Of a stretch of DNA of 64,000 nucleotides, positions 49,799 through 58,521 are shown piece by piece (positions within the stretch are counted from its first letter, which is position 1; every line of letters begins with the position of its first letter). The position numbers and the translations under genes were made by a program. The notes beneath the pieces are model-generated. The model saw only the letters and a program-made list of their open reading frames with translations. It had not been told where the DNA came from and ran no database searches. Origin of the DNA: Embleya hyalina (GTDB lineage Bacteria; Actinomycetota; Actinomycetes; Streptomycetales; Streptomycetaceae); the NCBI RefSeq assembly GCF_003967355.1, contig NZ_BIFH01000040.1, positions 1 to 64,000 on the forward strand, in the 5' to 3' direction.

Positions 49799-50338
49799 TC
49801 ACGACGCCAGACAGCGCGCCAGCGACCAGCGCAGTTGCTCCTCGTCCAGTGGCCTGCCCAGGGTCAGCACCTGCAACATCGTGCCGTCCAGGACCGCGAC
49901 GGCCGCGGCCGCGGCGGGCGGTCCGAACCGGTCGACCAGGAAGCCGCCGACCCCCTCGACCCAGGCCCGGGCGAAACCGCGCAACTCGGGGCTGCGCGCG
50001 GCGGCCAGATACAACTCGTACTCGACCAGCGCCCGAGGGCGGTCCGCGAGGTATTCGGCGGTGAGCGTGGCGAGCACGCGGGGTACGTCGTCGCTGCCGC
50101 GGATCCGCGCCGCCCAGTCGTCCACCATCCGCACCGTCTCCGCCGACGCGTACGCCAACGCCGCGGCGACCAGGTCGTCGAGCGACGCGAAGTAGTACGT
50201 GGTCGCCCCCAGCGGGACCTCGGCCCGCGCCGCGACCAGGCGGTGCGTGGTGTTGCCGACGCCCACCTCGGCGATGGCCTGGACGGCGCCGCGCACGATC
50301 CGCAACCGGCGGCCCTCCGGATCCCGGGTCGCGGTCAA
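49799..50338 (-). CDS. TetR-family transcriptional regulator
   Basis: The 179-residue protein has an N-terminal helix-turn-helix (IVRGAVQAIAEVGVGNTTHR, then GATTYYFASLDDLVAAAL) and a helical ligand-binding domain. The start is taken as TTG at 50338, which overlaps the SMR stop by four bases (TTGA); no other in-frame start fits. It lies second in an operon with the SMR transporter and probably represses it, and itself, through the double palindrome at 50675. Confidence 0.9.
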   Translation of the reverse strand: MTATRDPEGRRLRIVRGAVQAIAEVGVGNTTHRLVAARAEVPLGATTYYFASLDDLVAAALAYASAETVRMVDDWAARIRGSDDVPRVLATLTAEYLADRPRALVEYELYLAAARSPELRGFARAWVEGVGGFLVDRFGPPAAAAAVAVLDGTMLQVLTLGRPLDEEQLRWSLARCLAS

Positions 50339-50655
50339 TGCGCACCACCGAGGTTCAGCACCACGACGCCCGCGATCACCAGGGCCATCCCGAACGCCTT
50401 GAGCAGGGTCATCGGCTCGTTCAGGAACACCGCGCCGACCAGGGCGATCGCCACCGTGCCGAGCCCCGACCAGATCGCGTACGCCGTGCCCACCTGCAAC
50501 TGGCGCAGCGAGAGCGTCAGGAGATAGAAGGCGCCGGCGTAGCCGCCCAGGCACGTCAGTGTCGGCCACAGCCGGGTGAAGCCGTCGGTGCTCTTGAGCA
50601 GACTGGTCGCGATCACCTCACACGAGATCGCCAACCCCAGGAACAACCAGGCCAC
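50335..50655 (-). CDS. Small multidrug resistance (SMR) transporter
   Basis: The 106-residue protein has four helices. LGLAISCEVIATSLLKS carries the essential membrane glutamate, followed by GGYAGAFYLLTLSL, GTAYAIWSGLGTVAIAL and a C-terminal helix ending VVVLNLGG. It works as a dimeric proton antiporter exporting cationic drugs or guanidinium-like compounds. GTG at 50655 with GGAGGA is chosen over an upstream frame extension. Confidence 0.94.
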   Translation of the reverse strand: MAWLFLGLAISCEVIATSLLKSTDGFTRLWPTLTCLGGYAGAFYLLTLSLRQLQVGTAYAIWSGLGTVAIALVGAVFLNEPMTLLKAFGMALVIAGVVVLNLGGAH

Positions 50656-50674
50656 GCGTCCTCCCCACCGAGTG

Positions 50675-50700
50675 GTACAGATGTACAAGTACAAATGTAC
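50675..50700. promoter_or_regulatory. Double-palindrome TetR operator
   Basis: Two copies of GTACANNTGTAC (50675-50686 and 50689-50700) are spaced 14 bases centre to centre. Each is a perfect inverted repeat. They lie 20 bases upstream of the SMR start, where a repressor would block the SMR-TetR promoter. Confidence 0.78.
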
Positions 50701-50765
50701 TGGAACGGGGTGCGCGGTCGCCGGCCCCTCGCGGGCCGGTTCGTGGTGGTGGGTAGGCTGCGCCG

Positions 50766-51431
50766 ATGCCTCCCGACCGGCCCGAACGGCCCGAACGGCT
50801 CGATCCGCGCCGGTGCGCGACGGCCGCCCGGTTGGCCGCGTGTGTCGGGGTGCTGCCGCCGTCCGTCGGCGGGACCCGGCTGATCGTGGTGGACGGGATC
50901 GGCGGCTCGGGCAAGACCACGTTCGCCGACGCGCTCGCCGCGCACCTGCCCGGCGCGCCCGTGGTGCGATTGGACGACTTCGCCCGGCCCGGCGACTTCT
51001 TCGGCTGGTCGCCTCGACTGCGCGAGCAGTTGTTGGCGCCGCTGGCCCGGCACGAGACGGCGCGGTGCGACATCTACGACTGGCCCGCCTATCGGATCGC
51101 CGGCTACCGCGAGATACCGGCCGCCCCGGTGGTGATCCTGGAGGGCGTCGGCGCGGCCCGCCGGGAACTCGGCACGGTCACCGCGCTGCGCGTCCTGGTC
51201 GACGTCCCGGCCGAGGTCGCCGCCGCCCGCACGCTGGAGCGGGACGGGCCCGGGCTGGCCTGGTTCTGGCGGTTGTGGCGCACCGCCGAGGCCGCGCACC
51301 TGGCCGCCGACCGTCCCTGGGACCGCCCCCATGTGCGCGTCGACGGTACGAGCGGCCGGTTGTCGTCGGCGGGGCCCGTGCCGCCCGGATCGCCTCTTCC
51401 GCGAGCCGGGGCCGTCGCCGGATCCGGCTGA
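50766..51431 (+). CDS. Uridine kinase-like P-loop NTPase
   Basis: The 221-residue protein has Walker A motif VVDGIGGSGKTTFADALA, then VVRLDDFARPGDFFGW (substrate-binding Asp pair as in uridine kinases), YDWPAYRIAG and VVILEGVGAARREL (Walker B-like). It lacks the full uridine-kinase length and probably phosphorylates a small metabolite. The C-terminal 30 residues are Gly/Pro-rich. Its stop lies in the terminator hairpin at 51430. Confidence 0.85.
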   Translation: MPPDRPERPERLDPRRCATAARLAACVGVLPPSVGGTRLIVVDGIGGSGKTTFADALAAHLPGAPVVRLDDFARPGDFFGWSPRLREQLLAPLARHETARCDIYDWPAYRIAGYREIPAAPVVILEGVGAARRELGTVTALRVLVDVPAEVAAARTLERDGPGLAWFWRLWRTAEAAHLAADRPWDRPHVRVDGTSGRLSSAGPVPPGSPLPRAGAVAGSG

Positions 51432-51462
51432 GCCCGCCGCCCGGGGAGCGGGCGGCGGGCTC
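51430..51462. terminator. Bidirectional terminator
   Basis: A perfect 14-bp inverted repeat (51430-51443 with 51449-51462, GGGAG loop) lies between the convergent kinase and DUF6571 genes and overlaps the kinase stop codon. Confidence 0.88.
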
Positions 51463-51469
51463 GATCGCG

Positions 51470-53590
51470 CTACTTGCGGCCCAGCCGGCGGGCGGCGGTG
51501 TCCATCGCCTGGGCCCGGCGGTCCTCGGCCAGGTCGGCGATCTCCTGCGGACTGGTGGTGTTCGCCCGCGCGTACTCCTCCGCCATCGCCTTCGAACTCG
51601 ACCAGCCGCTCCAGTAGTTCTCGGTCCGGTCGAGCCCGGAGCCGTGTTCGAGGGCGGCGGTGTCGGCGGCCAGGGCGTGTGCGGTGTAGATGTCCATCAT
51701 CCGGCCGGCGGGAATGCCGACGTGCGGGATGTAGCTCAGGATCTGTGCGCTCGCGAGGGTCTGGTACTTGCGGTTCCAGGTCGCCTCGGTGACCCCCGCC
51801 TCGCGCGCGGCCACGATCGACTCGTCGCGCAGACCGTCCATCGTGCCCAGCGCGTTGAACGCCTGGCGGGCCTCGACGTCCATCGCCGGCAGTGCCCCCG
51901 GCACCTCGACCACCGGGTGCGCGGCCAGCACGCCGGCGGCGTGTTCGACGGTGGCGCCGTGCATCACCGCGAACGCCTCGGGGTCGTTGCCCGCGCCGGT
52001 GATCACCCGCATCAGGTCCCGGTCGTGGAACATGGCCCCGTTCCGCCCGTCCTTGGCGACCAGTTGGTCGTACACGCCGTCGCCCATGTAGGACGCGACC
52101 ATGTTGCCGACGCTGTCCCGCAGATCGGCCGCGAACCTGCCGCGCAGGCCGTCCTCGCCGCCGAGCGTGGCGACCGTGTCCCGCATGATCTGCCGCATCG
52201 TCTCGTCGTGCGGGGGCTGCGGGCCGCCGGGGAGTCCGTGGCCGCCGCCCGGAGTCCGTCCGGTCGAGGCGGCCTCCAGCGCCCGGCCCAACTGGTCGAG
52301 GCCGGGCGGCTCGTACCCCTCGGGGATCGGCCCCGCACCGGCCCAGTCCGGCAACCAGTGCCGCTTGAGCATGTAGCCGACCTCACCGGGATGCTCGGCC
52401 GGGTCGAAGAACTCCTTCGACGCCTCGGGGTTGTTGCCGAAGGCGGCCATCAGGCCGGTCATCGGGTCCAGCCCCGCCCCGTGTCCGTCGGCGATGTCGA
52501 GTCGGAACCCGTTGTACATCGCCCCCGACGGCGTGTTCTTCATCCAAACGGCGGGATCGTCCCGCTCCATGGCGCGCATGTCCTGACCGATCAGGCGCAG
52601 GAAATCGGTGTCCTGTCGCCCGGTGTCGAGCAGGGTACCCAGGAGTTGGTACCCGTAGGGCCGAAACGAATACAGCCCGATGTCGGTCTTCTCCCGGCCG
52701 GCCCGCATGAGTTCGTCGACCCACGCTCGATCGACGTGCGGCCCGGGGCCCTTTCCGGTACCCGCGGCCAATACCCGACCGAGATCGGCCTGGATCGCCT
52801 TCAGGTCCTCCTGTTGGCCCTCGGGCACGTCGCCGCCGCCCAGCTTGGCGATCATCCCCGCCAGCCAGAGCGTGCCGCGCGGACCCTGCCCGTTCAGGAA
52901 CGGGGTGGCGAACGCCGGGTCGTCGGCGTTGGCGGCGAGCAGGTTGCGCAGTTCGCCGCGCTCGGCCGGGCCGAGCATCATCAGCCGATTGGCCAGGTCG
53001 GTGGCGCGCCGCGCGTCCTGGGCGGGACCCGCGCCGACCGCCTTGCCGTTGAACTTCCTTGGATCGTCGCCGCGCGTGTCCGCGTTCAGCGCGAACGCGG
53101 CGCGCCGGTCGGCGGCGGTGGCCTCGGTCAGGGCCCGGCCGATCCGGTCCGCGATGGCCTGCGCCGCCTCCTTGAGCGGTTTGGTCACCGCGTCGTAGTC
53201 GTCCGGGGGCAGGTTGCGGGCGTACGACGGCGCGGTCCAGTGCACGCCGCCGCCGTCGTCCACGGTCAACTTCCGGTCGGCCGCGTCGGCGATCGCCTCG
53301 GTCAGGTGCTCCTTGGCGGTTCTCAGGTCGCTCGCCGCGTCGAGCAGCACCGTGCGCAGCGCCGCCGCCTCGGTATGCGCGTCCTCCATCTGGCCGGACA
53401 TGGCCCGGAGTTCGCCGATACCGGCGGTGGCCTCGGCGCCCTTCCAGGCGCCGCCGGCGAGCGGGGAGACCACGTCGCGGTCCACGTCGCCGTGCTGGGT
53501 GTGCATCCGGTCGGGCAGCGTGGCCCACACCTCGGCCGCGGTGGTCAGCGTGCCCAGGTCGACGTCGCGCAGGTGGATGAAATCGACCAC
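51470..53590 (-). CDS. DUF6571-family (WXG100-associated) protein
   Basis: The 706-residue, mostly helical protein has an N-terminal 100 residues like a WXG100/ESX-type helical hairpin (LRDVDLGTLTTAAEVWATLP, GGAWKGAEA). The rest matches the actinomycete DUF6571 family (NRLMMLGPAERGELRNLLA, DKTDIGLYSF-like and HPGEVGYMLKRHWLPDW segments). No signal peptide is present, consistent with type VII export or a cytoplasmic role. GTG at 53590 starts one base after the upstream stop, so it is co-translated with its small partner. Confidence 0.75.
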   Translation of the reverse strand: MVDFIHLRDVDLGTLTTAAEVWATLPDRMHTQHGDVDRDVVSPLAGGAWKGAEATAGIGELRAMSGQMEDAHTEAAALRTVLLDAASDLRTAKEHLTEAIADAADRKLTVDDGGGVHWTAPSYARNLPPDDYDAVTKPLKEAAQAIADRIGRALTEATAADRRAAFALNADTRGDDPRKFNGKAVGAGPAQDARRATDLANRLMMLGPAERGELRNLLAANADDPAFATPFLNGQGPRGTLWLAGMIAKLGGGDVPEGQQEDLKAIQADLGRVLAAGTGKGPGPHVDRAWVDELMRAGREKTDIGLYSFRPYGYQLLGTLLDTGRQDTDFLRLIGQDMRAMERDDPAVWMKNTPSGAMYNGFRLDIADGHGAGLDPMTGLMAAFGNNPEASKEFFDPAEHPGEVGYMLKRHWLPDWAGAGPIPEGYEPPGLDQLGRALEAASTGRTPGGGHGLPGGPQPPHDETMRQIMRDTVATLGGEDGLRGRFAADLRDSVGNMVASYMGDGVYDQLVAKDGRNGAMFHDRDLMRVITGAGNDPEAFAVMHGATVEHAAGVLAAHPVVEVPGALPAMDVEARQAFNALGTMDGLRDESIVAAREAGVTEATWNRKYQTLASAQILSYIPHVGIPAGRMMDIYTAHALAADTAALEHGSGLDRTENYWSGWSSSKAMAEEYARANTTSPQEIADLAEDRRAQAMDTAARRLGRK

Positions 53591-53591
53591 G

Positions 53592-53999
53592 TCAGCCTCC
53601 GAAGGTCGTGCAGACGGATCCCTCGGTGTTGCGCCATGTGGTCGCCGCGGTGTTCAGGTTCCCGGCCCGGCCCGCGAGTGTGTCGGCGACCGCGATGGTA
53701 CGGTCGTGCCACGCGGTGTGCGCGGCGTCCACCGCCTTGGCCAGGTCGAAGCCGCCGAGCGCCTTGGCCACCGGTTCGAGGGCGGTGACGCCCTTGAGGC
53801 CGGTGGTGCGGAAGTCCCCCGCGATCTCCCGCAGTCGGCCGGCGGCGGTGTCCAGTGTGCCCGGCTCGACGTGTACGTCCGGTGCCTGCGGCGCGCAACC
53901 GGGCCGCGGGTCGGGCGTGTTCGTGGCGGCGAACGGACCGCCGTCCACCTTCACCCGGGGCAGCCCCGGATTGAGTATCGAGTCGAAATCGGTCGTCAT
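53592..53999 (-). CDS. Small WXG100-like helical protein
   Basis: The 135-residue protein has a predicted long helical hairpin (LDTAAGRLREIAGDFRTTG, VDAAHTAWHDRTIAVADTLA) ending in TTWRNTEGSVCTTFGG. Size and layout fit ESX/WXG-like partners found next to DUF6571 genes. The canonical WxG turn is not obvious. It is translationally coupled to the DUF6571 gene and probably forms a complex with it. Confidence 0.7.
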   Translation of the reverse strand: MTTDFDSILNPGLPRVKVDGGPFAATNTPDPRPGCAPQAPDVHVEPGTLDTAAGRLREIAGDFRTTGLKGVTALEPVAKALGGFDLAKAVDAAHTAWHDRTIAVADTLAGRAGNLNTAATTWRNTEGSVCTTFGG

Positions 54000-54309
54000 G
54001 CCGTAACCCCCGAGTCACCGATGCGATACGCGCCATACATGCGCGATACCTGGCCATCCAAGACCACCGGCTCGCCGTGATCAACCGATCCGTGGACATC
54101 GCGGGGGATGATGCCGGATCGGGATTCGCGGGGCGGGGAGTCGGCCGGTGGGCGCCGGTATTGCGCCGAGCGGGTGGGTCGCGGTGGCGCGGTGGCGAGG
54201 TACGGGGGAATGTGCCGTCCTGTGGCGATCGGGTACGGGAGGCTGGCGCCGGGACGTCCCCGGTCGTCCGCCGCGTCACCCCGTTCGCCGCCGTCAAGAG
54301 GAGCCTTCG
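54000..54309. other. Divergent intergenic region
   Basis: This region separates the WXG-like gene (leftward) from the FMN reductase (rightward) and must hold both promoters. CGATACGCGCCATAC and CATGCGCGATAC near 54023-54048 form a loose repeat. No RNA or strong operator is recognised. Confidence 0.5.
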
Positions 54310-55035
54310 ATGCCCGACTTCGGACCACCGCCCGCGCGCTACGACGACCTGCGTGCGCTGTTCGTGAACTGCACCCTCAAACGTTCCCCGGAGATCAGCA
54401 ACACCCAGGGCCTGGTGGACATCAGCCGCGGCATCATGACCCGACACGGGGTCGCGGTCGACGAGTTCCGGGCGGTGGATCACGAGATCGCCACCGGGGT
54501 CTGGCCGAACATGCGCGAGCGCGGGTGGCCGAGCGACGAGTGGCCGGAGTTGTACGAGCGGGTGATGGACGCGGACATCCTGGTCCTGGCCGGGCCGATC
54601 TGGCTCGGCGACAACAGTTCGGTGCTCAAGCGGGTGGTGGAGCGGCTGTACGCGTGTTCCAGCCTGCTCAACGAGGCCGGGCAGTACGCCTATTACGGGC
54701 GGGTCGGCGGTTGTCTGATCACCGGGAACGAGGACGGGGTCAAACACTGCGCGATGAACGTGCTGTACAGCCTTCAGCATCTCGGCTACGCCATCCCGCC
54801 GCAGGCGGACGCCGGCTGGATGGGCGAGGCCGGGCCGGGGCCGTCGTATCTGGATCCCGGGTCGGGCGGGCCGGCGAACGAATTCACCAACCGCAACACC
54901 ACCTTCATGACCTGGAATCTGCTGCACCTGGCCCGGCTGCTCAAGGACGCGGGCGGGATGCCGGCGTACGGCAACCAGCGGGCGGGCTGGGACGCCGGGT
55001 GCCGGTACGACTTCGAGAATCCGGACTATCGCTGA
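54310..55035 (+). CDS. NADPH-dependent FMN reductase-like flavoprotein
   Basis: The 241-residue flavodoxin-fold protein begins ALFVNCTLKRSPEISNT (FMN phosphate loop), with DILVLAGPIWLGDNSSVLKR forming the second FMN-binding loop and CLITGNEDGVKHCAMN a third. It is probably an NAD(P)H:quinone or flavin reductase. The ATG at 54310 has AGAGGAG upstream. It stands alone between divergent and convergent neighbours. Confidence 0.9.
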   Translation: MPDFGPPPARYDDLRALFVNCTLKRSPEISNTQGLVDISRGIMTRHGVAVDEFRAVDHEIATGVWPNMRERGWPSDEWPELYERVMDADILVLAGPIWLGDNSSVLKRVVERLYACSSLLNEAGQYAYYGRVGGCLITGNEDGVKHCAMNVLYSLQHLGYAIPPQADAGWMGEAGPGPSYLDPGSGGPANEFTNRNTTFMTWNLLHLARLLKDAGGMPAYGNQRAGWDAGCRYDFENPDYR

Positions 55036-55059
55036 GGGTTCACGCGTCTGCGGAGGAGG

Positions 55060-55686
55060 TCAACCCGGCGGGCTCGGCAGTACGGCGATCGTGTCCTCGG
55101 TCCAGGTGCCGGCCGCGCCCGGGCAGCCGGCGAGGTAGCGCGCGGCGCGCCGGCGGGACCAGCCGTGCGCCTCGCCGAGACCGGCACTCAGGTGGTGCAG
55201 ATATGCGGCGGAGGGGGCGTTCCACGGCACGTCGGCGCTGCGGGACGGCGTGGTCAGGGTGAGTATCGGCAGGCCGTCGGCCGTACCGACGCGGACCACC
55301 GTCTCGTAGCGGCCCGGGCCGAGGGTCACCCGGGCGCCGGCCGCCAGGTCGCCGAGGTCGAGGTCGAGGCCGGGCGCGCGGTGCATCTCCTGTGCGGCCA
55401 GGTCGGCGAACTGCCCGACGGTCAGCAGGTATGCCCGGCCGGGCGTGCGGCCCGGGTCCAGCGGGTCGTACAGGGCGAGTCCGCCGGTCCACACCTTCGA
55501 CTCCAGGGCGAAGTACATCCGGCCCGATATCACCATCGGTCGCGTCGCGCGCGGTGCGGCCGGGTCCCGGCATCCCGGATAGTCCCGGACGCCGCCGGGC
55601 GGCCGGCCGCCGCGCAGGTAACAGTCGAGGCGGGCGGCATGCATGTTGGACCCGTACGCGACATACCACACCAGATCTGGACACAC
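55060..55686 (-). CDS. Gamma-glutamylcyclotransferase-like protein
   Basis: The protein has about 208 residues. VAYGSNM near the N-terminus is the substrate-binding loop of GGCT-fold proteins; MYFALESKVWTGGLALYDP and GRAYLLTVGQFADLAAQEM continue the fold. These enzymes form 5-oxoproline from gamma-glutamyl amines, though many bacterial members are uncharacterised. The start is GTG at 55686; a later GTG at 55671 is possible. Confidence 0.8.
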   Translation of the reverse strand: MCPDLVWYVAYGSNMHAARLDCYLRGGRPPGGVRDYPGCRDPAAPRATRPMVISGRMYFALESKVWTGGLALYDPLDPGRTPGRAYLLTVGQFADLAAQEMHRAPGLDLDLGDLAAGARVTLGPGRYETVVRVGTADGLPILTLTTPSRSADVPWNAPSAAYLHHLSAGLGEAHGWSRRRAARYLAGCPGAAGTWTEDTIAVLPSPPG

Positions 55687-55784
55687 ATCCGGCAGCCTAA
55701 CCCGGCGTGCGCCCGGAAACGGCGACGCGCGCCCGGATCCGGGCGATCGGTGCCGCCGTGCGCGGTCGTCCGGCGCGGCCCGGT

Positions 55785-57584
55785 CTATCCGGCCCGGGCC
55801 GCCGCCACCAGCGGTCGTACGTCCCATACCTGCACGTCGGCGACCCGTCGACCCGGACCGAGCAGCGCGGTCAGGGTGTCGGTCAGCTCCGCGCCGTGCG
55901 GGTGCGGGGGCAGGACGACCACGTCGGCGCGCCAGCGGGTCAGGTCCTCGCGGGCCTCGCGGCGCTGGTCGTCGGTGATCTCGGGAACCTTGCCCTCGGA
56001 GGCGACCCGACCGAGCAGCGCCGAGGTCGGGCTGTAGTCGGCGCCGTACACACCCACCCGGTCGGGACCCCACGGGCCGACGAAGTAGCCCTCCGCGAGC
56101 GGGAAGCCCAGGTCGGCCACGCTCTGCCAGTGCAGCGCGGAGGCCTCGACCACGCTCGGCAGCGGCACCACGACCACCGACCCGTGGTCCACGTACGGGC
56201 GCCACCGTCCGTCGGCGAAGAAGGCGGGCACCGAGCGGCGCTCGACGACGTCCAGCGGGGTGGGCGCGATCGGCAGCAGGGCCATGGTCAGCACGCCGGC
56301 CCAGATCAGCCGCACCGGCAACTCGCGCCCGGTGACCGAGTGGTCCCGGACCGAGGTCAGTACCCGGTCGGTGGCCATCGCCAACAGGACCGCGATCGCG
56401 GGGACGCAGACCATCGCGTACCGGGATTCCAGGATCGATTCGAACAGCGGCAGCTTGTTCACCAGCTGCCACGGTCCCGGGATGCCGGTCTGCTCGTGGT
56501 CGACGACGATCCGCAGCCCGAGCGAGAGCAGTGCCGCGACCAGGGCGGTGATCGTCGCCGCCCGGGCGACCGCCTCGCGGCGCAGCCACACGACGAGGAA
56601 TCCGGTGAGGATCACCAGCGGCCAGCCGAAGAACGCGTTCTCCTCGGTCGGGCCCTCGGACAGCGCCGCCGCGCCGCTCCGGTCGCCGGCGAGGGAATCG
56701 CTCGCGTACGCGGTGAACGCGGCCAGGTCGTTGCCCGACTCGTGGTCGAGCGAGGAGTAGTGCTGCGGCCCGAAGAACTGCACCCAGAGTGGATACGCCA
56801 CCAGCGCGAACGACACGCCGGCGGCGATCAGCAGTCCCGTGCCCAGCGGTCGGGCCGCCGCCCGGGCCGCCTCGGGGCGGGCCAGTGCGTAGGCGATCCC
56901 GAACACCACCAGGCCGGTGGCGGCGAACAGCAGGGGTTCCTCGCCGAGGAAGATCTGGAACGCGATCAGCAGCCCGAGCACGATGCCGTCGCGCACCGGG
57001 CGCTCGTCGCGCCACAGCCGGATCAGGGCGCCGATGATCGGCGGGATCACGAAGAGCACGACGAAGTTCGGATGCGCGTTGCCGTGCGCGACGATCGGCG
57101 GCGCGAACCCGCAGAACCCGCCGGCGATCACCGCCGCCGCGCGATGCTGCACGAGGTGGCGGATGAACAGGCGGTACCAGGCGAACGCACTGGCGGCCAG
57201 GCCGCCGGTGAGCACCAGGGCCCACGTGCTGGTCGGGCCGAACAGCAGGGTGACCGGGGTCAGCGGCACGCCGAGGCCGAGCATGGCCGTGTTGGCCATC
57301 ATGTTGACGCCCAGCGGGTGGTTCTGCAGGTCCGAGATCAGCGGATTGCGCAGGTCGCGCACCGCGTCGGCGGTGGCGTCGAAGAACCACTCCCACATGT
57401 TCTGGTCCTGGCCGGCGGAGGCCAGGTAGGCCTGATCGAGATCGGCCCAGAGGTCGTGGTAGAGCCAGATGGCGAGCAGGAGGAACCCGACGGCGACCCA
57501 CCGGTCACCGGCACGTACACCGGGTATGCGACCGCCGCGCGCGAGACGGGACGTTATGCGGAGACGAGTCTCGACGGCGGCCAT
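55785..57584 (-). CDS. Polytopic membrane protein, GT-C glycosyltransferase-like
   Basis: The 599-residue protein has about 10 to 12 membrane helices in its first 430 residues and an extracytoplasmic C-terminal domain. After helix 1, LYHDLWADLDQAYLASAGQDQ has acidic residues in the position of the GT-C catalytic loop, and HGNAHPNFVVLFVIPP is typical. The C-terminal part (VVVVPLPSVVEASALHWQS, VGPWGPDRVGVYGADYSP) resembles soluble domains of related actinomycete proteins. It may transfer a sugar from a polyprenyl donor. The ATG at 57584 has GGAAGGA. Confidence 0.78.
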   Translation of the reverse strand: MAAVETRLRITSRLARGGRIPGVRAGDRWVAVGFLLLAIWLYHDLWADLDQAYLASAGQDQNMWEWFFDATADAVRDLRNPLISDLQNHPLGVNMMANTAMLGLGVPLTPVTLLFGPTSTWALVLTGGLAASAFAWYRLFIRHLVQHRAAAVIAGGFCGFAPPIVAHGNAHPNFVVLFVIPPIIGALIRLWRDERPVRDGIVLGLLIAFQIFLGEEPLLFAATGLVVFGIAYALARPEAARAAARPLGTGLLIAAGVSFALVAYPLWVQFFGPQHYSSLDHESGNDLAAFTAYASDSLAGDRSGAAALSEGPTEENAFFGWPLVILTGFLVVWLRREAVARAATITALVAALLSLGLRIVVDHEQTGIPGPWQLVNKLPLFESILESRYAMVCVPAIAVLLAMATDRVLTSVRDHSVTGRELPVRLIWAGVLTMALLPIAPTPLDVVERRSVPAFFADGRWRPYVDHGSVVVVPLPSVVEASALHWQSVADLGFPLAEGYFVGPWGPDRVGVYGADYSPTSALLGRVASEGKVPEITDDQRREAREDLTRWRADVVVLPPHPHGAELTDTLTALLGPGRRVADVQVWDVRPLVAAARAG

Positions 57585-57740
57585 GGATCGGGTCCTTCCA
57601 GGGAGATTGCCCGCCATGAGCGCCCAGCGGCGAGGGGATCGCCGGCCATGGTACGAGGGCCGTGCGGCCGAGTGGGCAGCGGGGTCGCCCGTCCGGGAAA
57701 TCGGCCGGCCCCGGCTCGCGCCGTCGGCCAGGATGGCGGG

Positions 57741-58316
57741 ATGTCGATCTTTGTGGAGACGCCGCGTCTGGAGCTGCGGGCGTTCGTCGAGTCGGACCTG
57801 ACGCATCTGGTCGAGCTGGACGGGGATCCGGAGGTCATGCGCTTCATCGACGGCGGGCGGCCGACGTCGGTCGAGGCGGTTCGGGAGCGGGTCCTGCCGC
57901 GGCTGCGGCATGTGTACCCGGCGTGGGGCCACCCGGGTTTCTGGGCCGCGCGGGAGCGGGACGGCGGGCGGTTCGTGGGGTGGTTCGAGCTGCGACCGCT
58001 CGCCGAGGACGGTGTCGACGTGGTCGAGCTGGGATATCGCCTGCGCCGTGCCGCGTGGGGGCTGGGCTACGCGACCGAGGGCTCGCGGGCGCTGCTCGAC
58101 CGGGGCTTCGCCGAGCCGGGACTGCGCGAGGTGACGGCGAACACGATGTTCGTGAACCGGGCCTCGCGACGGGTGCTGGAAAAGCTGGGACTGACCCTGC
58201 GACGCACCTACTTCGGCGACTGGCCGGAGTCGATCGAGGGCTCCGAACACGGCGAGGTCGAATACACCGTCACCCGCGCCGAATGGCTCCGCCGGCCGCC
58301 GCCCACCCTCGCCTGA
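57741..58316 (+). CDS. GNAT-family N-acetyltransferase (RimJ/RimL type)
   Basis: The 191-residue protein has the GNAT pattern of RimJ/RimL-like enzymes: [50 protein letters not shown] (acetyl-CoA loop) and [18 protein letters not shown]. It acetylates an amine; the substrate is unknown. The ATG at 57741 has AGGA upstream. It is divergent from the GT-C-like gene. Confidence 0.93.
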   Translation: MSIFVETPRLELRAFVESDLTHLVELDGDPEVMRFIDGGRPTSVEAVRERVLPRLRHVYPAWGHPGFWAARERDGGRFVGWFELRPLAEDGVDVVELGYRLRRAAWGLGYATEGSRALLDRGFAEPGLREVTANTMFVNRASRRVLEKLGLTLRRTYFGDWPESIEGSEHGEVEYTVTRAEWLRRPPPTLA

Positions 58317-58521
58317 CCCGGCGACACCGCTCTCGGCACCCGGGCCGCCACGGCCTCGCCCGCCCGAGCCCGTCCGGCTGCCCGCCCGCCCGCTCGCCGG
58401 GCCCGGCCCGACCGCTTGCTCGCGCGCCCGAGTGGCCGCTGCTTCGGTCGGTGGCTGCCGGGGGCGGGTTGCGGTCACCCGATCCGTCCGCCCGGCCCGG
58501 GGCCGTGGGAAGCTGCGTTGT

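Noticed and set aside
54148-54309. N-terminal extension of the FMN reductase
   Set aside because: The upstream frame is low-complexity, and the ATG at 54310 has a ribosome-binding site and the family's normal N-terminus.
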